From: Chloroflexota bacterium
GTDB taxonomy: Bacteria > Chloroflexota > Anaerolineae > 4572-78
Direction of reading: 5' to 3'
DNA: 6,363 bases
Assembly (NCBI GenBank): GCA_024278725.1
Contig: JAJRSQ010000015.1
Span: 1 to 6,363, forward strand
Shown here piece by piece: positions 3,842 to 6,363 of the stretch; the first letter of the stretch is position 1, and the number at the start of each line of letters is the position of its first letter. Under the pieces are notes generated by a model. The model was not told the origin of the DNA and did no database searches. It saw only the letters and a program-made list of their open reading frames with translations. Made by a program: the position numbers and the translations under genes.

Positions 3842-6181
3842 TCACCCGATTAGCCGCTCAATGATGGTCAATAAACTGGTTTGGTCGAAATTACTTTTGA
3901 CGACATAGGCATCCGCGCCCACATCAATGCCCCGTTCGCGGTCTTCGCGGGAACTGAGCGATGTCACCAGAATGACGGGTAAATTCGCCAATCGAGCATC
4001 GGCGCGCACTTTGGCGGTCAGCTCAAACCCGTTCATCCGGGGCATTTCCACATCGGACACCAGCAAATCAAACGATTCCTGCCGCAGGGTGGTGAACGCA
4101 TCCACCCCATCAACGGTGGTGGTCACCCGATACCCGGCGGCTTCCAGCACATTTTGAAGCAAACTGCGGGAGGTGATGGAATCGTCCACCACCAAAATTG
4201 ATTTGGGTTCGGCAGACTCGGCGGGTTTCTGCGTTTGCGTATGCGCGCCGGTCAGAGTCACAGCGGATTTAAATAGGTCGCTCACGTTCACAATCGGCAC
4301 CACCTCCCCCGACCCCAGAATCGTCGCGCCGGTGATGTTCCGCACGCGCATCAACTGCGGACCCAGCCCTTTCACCAGCACTTCCTGCTCCTTCAAAACA
4401 CGGTCAACCGCAAAGGCGATTTTTTCATCCCCCACATGCGTGACCAGCACCGTTATCTGCTCCGCCTGCGAATCCCCCGCGGGCAGTTCCAGCACTGCCC
4501 CCAGCGACACAACCGGCATCACCCGTCCGTCAATCGCAATGGTATCTTTATTTTCCACCGTTTTGATGTCCGCACGGCGAATGCGGGTGACGCGGGTCAC
4601 GCTGTTGGTGGGCACAATCACCCGAATTTTACCGCACTGCACCAAAATTCCGCGGAAGGTCGCCATCGAAATGGGCAGCGTGATTTCAAAAACCGTCCCC
4701 AAATTTTTGTTACTGACCACGGCAATCTGCCCATCCAGCGCGTGGATTTTCTCCTGCACAATCGCCATCCCCAGCCCCCGCCCGGAAATTTCGGTGATGA
4801 TGGGGCTGGTTGACAACGCCGAATGGAAAATCAGCATCATCGCCGCTTCATCGTCCATCGCCTCGGTTTCTGCCGGTGTCAAAATGCCCTGCTGTACCGC
4901 TTTCTGCTTCACCCGCGCAACATCAATCCATTTGCCGTCGTCCGACAAAACAATTTTCACTTTATTCGCATCCGATTGAAAGACGGAAATATTAACCGAC
5001 CCGGCGCGCGGCTTGCCTTTTCTCTCGCGCTCATCGGGCTTTTCTATCCCGTGGTCAATGGCATTGCGAATCAGATGGATGAACGGGGAGCGCATTTCTT
5101 CCAAAATACGGCGGTCAATTTCCACCCCCGCGCCGTGAATTTCCAAATCGACGATTTTCCCCTGCGAGCGCGACAAATCGCGCACCATTTTCGGCACCAT
5201 ATCCAGCAACAGGGAAAAGGGATGCAACAAAATCTGCTTCATATCGTCCAGCAGACTGTCCACCATCGTCTCCAGCGAGCGCCCCGTGTCGTTCACGTGC
5301 TGCAACAGGTGCCCGGTCGTCGCATCAATGGCATCCAGCCGCCCGCTGTTGAACGCCAGAAACTCAAGCGTCCGTTCCAGCGTCCGCGCCGTTTCCGCCG
5401 GAAGCAACTCGGTGGTGGCGGCAAACTTCTTCAGTTCGCGCACATCGGGGGCAACCTTTTCCCACATCTTTTTCCACACCGTCAGCAGCGTCACCATATC
5501 CCGTAACTCGGTATATTGCTGATGGAGCGCCAACTTCACCGACAACATCTCCTCCACCTGCAACATCAGTGAATCCAACTTGGCGGTGGCAATGCGGATG
5601 GTATCCTCCGCCGCCGATTTTTTCGCCGGTTTGGCGGCAGGCTTCTTCGGGGCGGGTTTCGGGGGGGGCGACGGGACTTCCTCCGGCGGCGGTGGTGGCG
5701 GCTCTGCCACCGGTGGCGCGGGCGCGGCGGGCGCATCGGGTTTCGGCGGGGGCGACTCTGCCGATTGCGGCGCGTCCGACAGCTCGCCCGCTTCCAGCGC
5801 CTGCAACTGTTTTATCAACCCCGTAATCTCCGAGCCGCCTTCGCCGGTTTCGGAATCCACCAAATCACCGACAGTGTCCAGCGTGCGGTGCAGCACATCA
5901 AATCCGGCGGGCGTCAGCGTCAACTCGCCGCGTTTGCAGCACGCAAAAACATCTTCCATCGCCTGACACAACTGCTCGATGTCCGCCATATCCACGGCGC
6001 GCGCCGCCCCCTTCAGGCTGTGAGCATCCCGAAAGATACCCTCAATCAGCGGTTGTTGCGCGTCGGCATCTGTTTTTTCCAGCTTCAGCAAGCCGGTGGT
6101 GAGTGATTGCAGGTGCTCTTTGGCTTCAATGCGGAAAGTTTCCAGCAGTTCCTGCAAAAACGCTTCACTGTTAAAATCCAT
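3842..6181 (-). CDS. cheA: Hybrid CheA histidine kinase with C-terminal receiver (WspE-like CheA-REC)
   Basis: A 779-aa cytoplasmic kinase at the core of a chemosensory array. The HPt (P1) domain, about 5-110, has phospho-accepting H54 in AHSLKGAAR. A Pro/Ala/Lys-rich linker (about 138-190) replaces a recognisable P2 domain. A helical dimerisation region spans about 193-345. The ATPase (P4) has the N box HLIRNAIDHGIE (369-380) and G2 SGRGLGMAIV (466-475). A CheW-like P5 domain (about 506-641) follows, then a receiver (660-779) with D665/D666, acceptor D710 in VSDVEMPRMNGF, T740 and K762. The G1 motif reads DDGKWID (414-420) where DxGxG is expected, a Gly-to-Trp change. Fusion to a receiver and the HSLKGAAR motif resemble WspE-type kinases. 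The ATG at 6181 has only a weak upstream GGA and lies 26 bp after the receptor gene. cheB follows after 5 bp. The linker contains an eight-C run (minus strand; 5661-5668). Confidence 0.95.
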   Translation of the reverse strand: MDFNSEAFLQELLETFRIEAKEHLQSLTTGLLKLEKTDADAQQPLIEGIFRDAHSLKGAARAVDMADIEQLCQAMEDVFACCKRGELTLTPAGFDVLHRTLDTVGDLVDSETGEGGSEITGLIKQLQALEAGELSDAPQSAESPPPKPDAPAAPAPPVAEPPPPPPEEVPSPPPKPAPKKPAAKPAKKSAAEDTIRIATAKLDSLMLQVEEMLSVKLALHQQYTELRDMVTLLTVWKKMWEKVAPDVRELKKFAATTELLPAETARTLERTLEFLAFNSGRLDAIDATTGHLLQHVNDTGRSLETMVDSLLDDMKQILLHPFSLLLDMVPKMVRDLSRSQGKIVDLEIHGAGVEIDRRILEEMRSPFIHLIRNAIDHGIEKPDERERKGKPRAGSVNISVFQSDANKVKIVLSDDGKWIDVARVKQKAVQQGILTPAETEAMDDEAAMMLIFHSALSTSPIITEISGRGLGMAIVQEKIHALDGQIAVVSNKNLGTVFEITLPISMATFRGILVQCGKIRVIVPTNSVTRVTRIRRADIKTVENKDTIAIDGRVMPVVSLGAVLELPAGDSQAEQITVLVTHVGDEKIAFAVDRVLKEQEVLVKGLGPQLMRVRNITGATILGSGEVVPIVNVSDLFKSAVTLTGAHTQTQKPAESAEPKSILVVDDSITSRSLLQNVLEAAGYRVTTTVDGVDAFTTLRQESFDLLVSDVEMPRMNGFELTAKVRADARLANLPVILVTSLSSREDRERGIDVGADAYVVKSNFDQTSLLTIIERLIG

Positions 6182-6207
6182 TTGTACGTTCCGTTTGGCT
6201 GTGCAAA

Positions 6208-6363
6208 TTACAACTGATATTTCGTGAAGATTTGCTGAATTTGTTGCGCCAATCGCTCTAAATTTTGCGCCGCACCCTCAAGCTGACGCGCCCCTTCCAC
6301 ATTCTGTTCGCTGGCTTGTTTGATGTTCTCCATGGCTATTGCCACCTGTTCCACGCCCATCAA
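6208..6363 (-). CDS. Methyl-accepting chemotaxis protein, C-terminal fragment
   Basis: The last 51 codons of a gene entering from the right edge, ending with TAA at 6208. The peptide begins LMGVEQVAIAMENIKQASEQN, continues VEGARQLEGAAQNLERL, and ends IQQIFTKYQL. A long amphipathic helix with the pattern (A/G)MENIKQASEQN-x5-QLE-AAQNL is typical of the C-terminal methylation-helix end of MCPs, which CheB and CheR act on. There is no C-terminal NWETF-type CheR/CheB tether. It is 26 bp upstream of cheA on the same strand, so it is probably the dedicated receptor of this system. Its sensor, membrane segments and signalling tip lie outside the window, so its input cannot be judged. Confidence 0.85.
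   Translation of the reverse strand: MMGVEQVAIAMENIKQASEQNVEGARQLEGAAQNLERLAQQIQQIFTKYQL

Noticed and set aside
3837..3845. GTG start for CheB at 3845 overlapping the cheA stop
   Set aside because: It adds only Met-Arg-Ala before the canonical MIRVLIVDDS start and has no better ribosome-binding site. The ATG at 3836 was preferred, though the GTG cannot be strictly excluded.
4173..4979. A 268-codon open frame on the plus strand
   Set aside because: It lies wholly antisense to cheA, is Ser/Thr/Pro-rich with no motif, and has no promoter or plausible Shine-Dalgarno context. It is a shadow of a GC-rich coding strand.

Overview
The window looks like bacterial chromosome, probably from a Chloroflexota (Anaerolineae-type) organism. 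Three things suggest this: a LysW/LysX pair (amino-group-carrier lysine/arginine biosynthesis, typical of Deinococcus-Thermus, archaea and Chloroflexota), a chemosensory cluster with a CheA-receiver fusion, and a TGAAACG-type tandem array of the kind I associate with Chloroflexota intergenic DNA. The taxon is an inference; no rRNA or other marker is present.

All supported genes lie on the minus strand, so transcription runs from right to left. At the right edge is the C-terminal end of a methyl-accepting chemotaxis protein (6208-6363). It is followed by a hybrid CheA kinase (HPt, proline-rich linker, dimerisation, ATPase, CheW-like, receiver; 3842-6181), a CheB methylesterase (2796-3836) and a soluble receiver-histidine kinase hybrid (1479-2783). 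The gaps between these genes are 26, 5 and 12 bp, so they form one operon. The order MCP, CheA-REC, CheB, output protein resembles Wsp-type (alternative cellular function) chemosensory systems. Here a REC-HisKA-HATPase protein sits where Wsp systems have the diguanylate cyclase WspR. The CheA ATP-binding motif has an unusual Gly-to-Trp change.

The 223 bp between the kinase and lysW (1256-1478) hold a complete regulatory leader. It has a TTGACA-17-TAAACT promoter, a perfect 8-6-8 palindrome over the -10 element, a 20-codon leader ORF with its own Shine-Dalgarno, a hairpin at the end of that ORF, and an intrinsic terminator ending 12 nt before the lysW Shine-Dalgarno. Any transcript from this promoter must pass the terminator to reach lysW, and leader segments can pair with the terminator's 5' arm. 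This is the layout of leader-peptide transcription attenuation, and it is the most interesting part of the window.

lysW (1079-1255, 58 aa, ending EDWGE) encodes the carrier protein. lysX (171-1028) encodes the ATP-grasp ligase that attaches alpha-aminoadipate (or possibly glutamate) to its C-terminal Glu. The later enzymes (LysZ, LysY, LysJ, LysK) are not in the window. Downstream of lysX, 46 bp of featureless sequence leads into at least 17.7 perfect copies of a 7-bp repeat that runs off the left edge.
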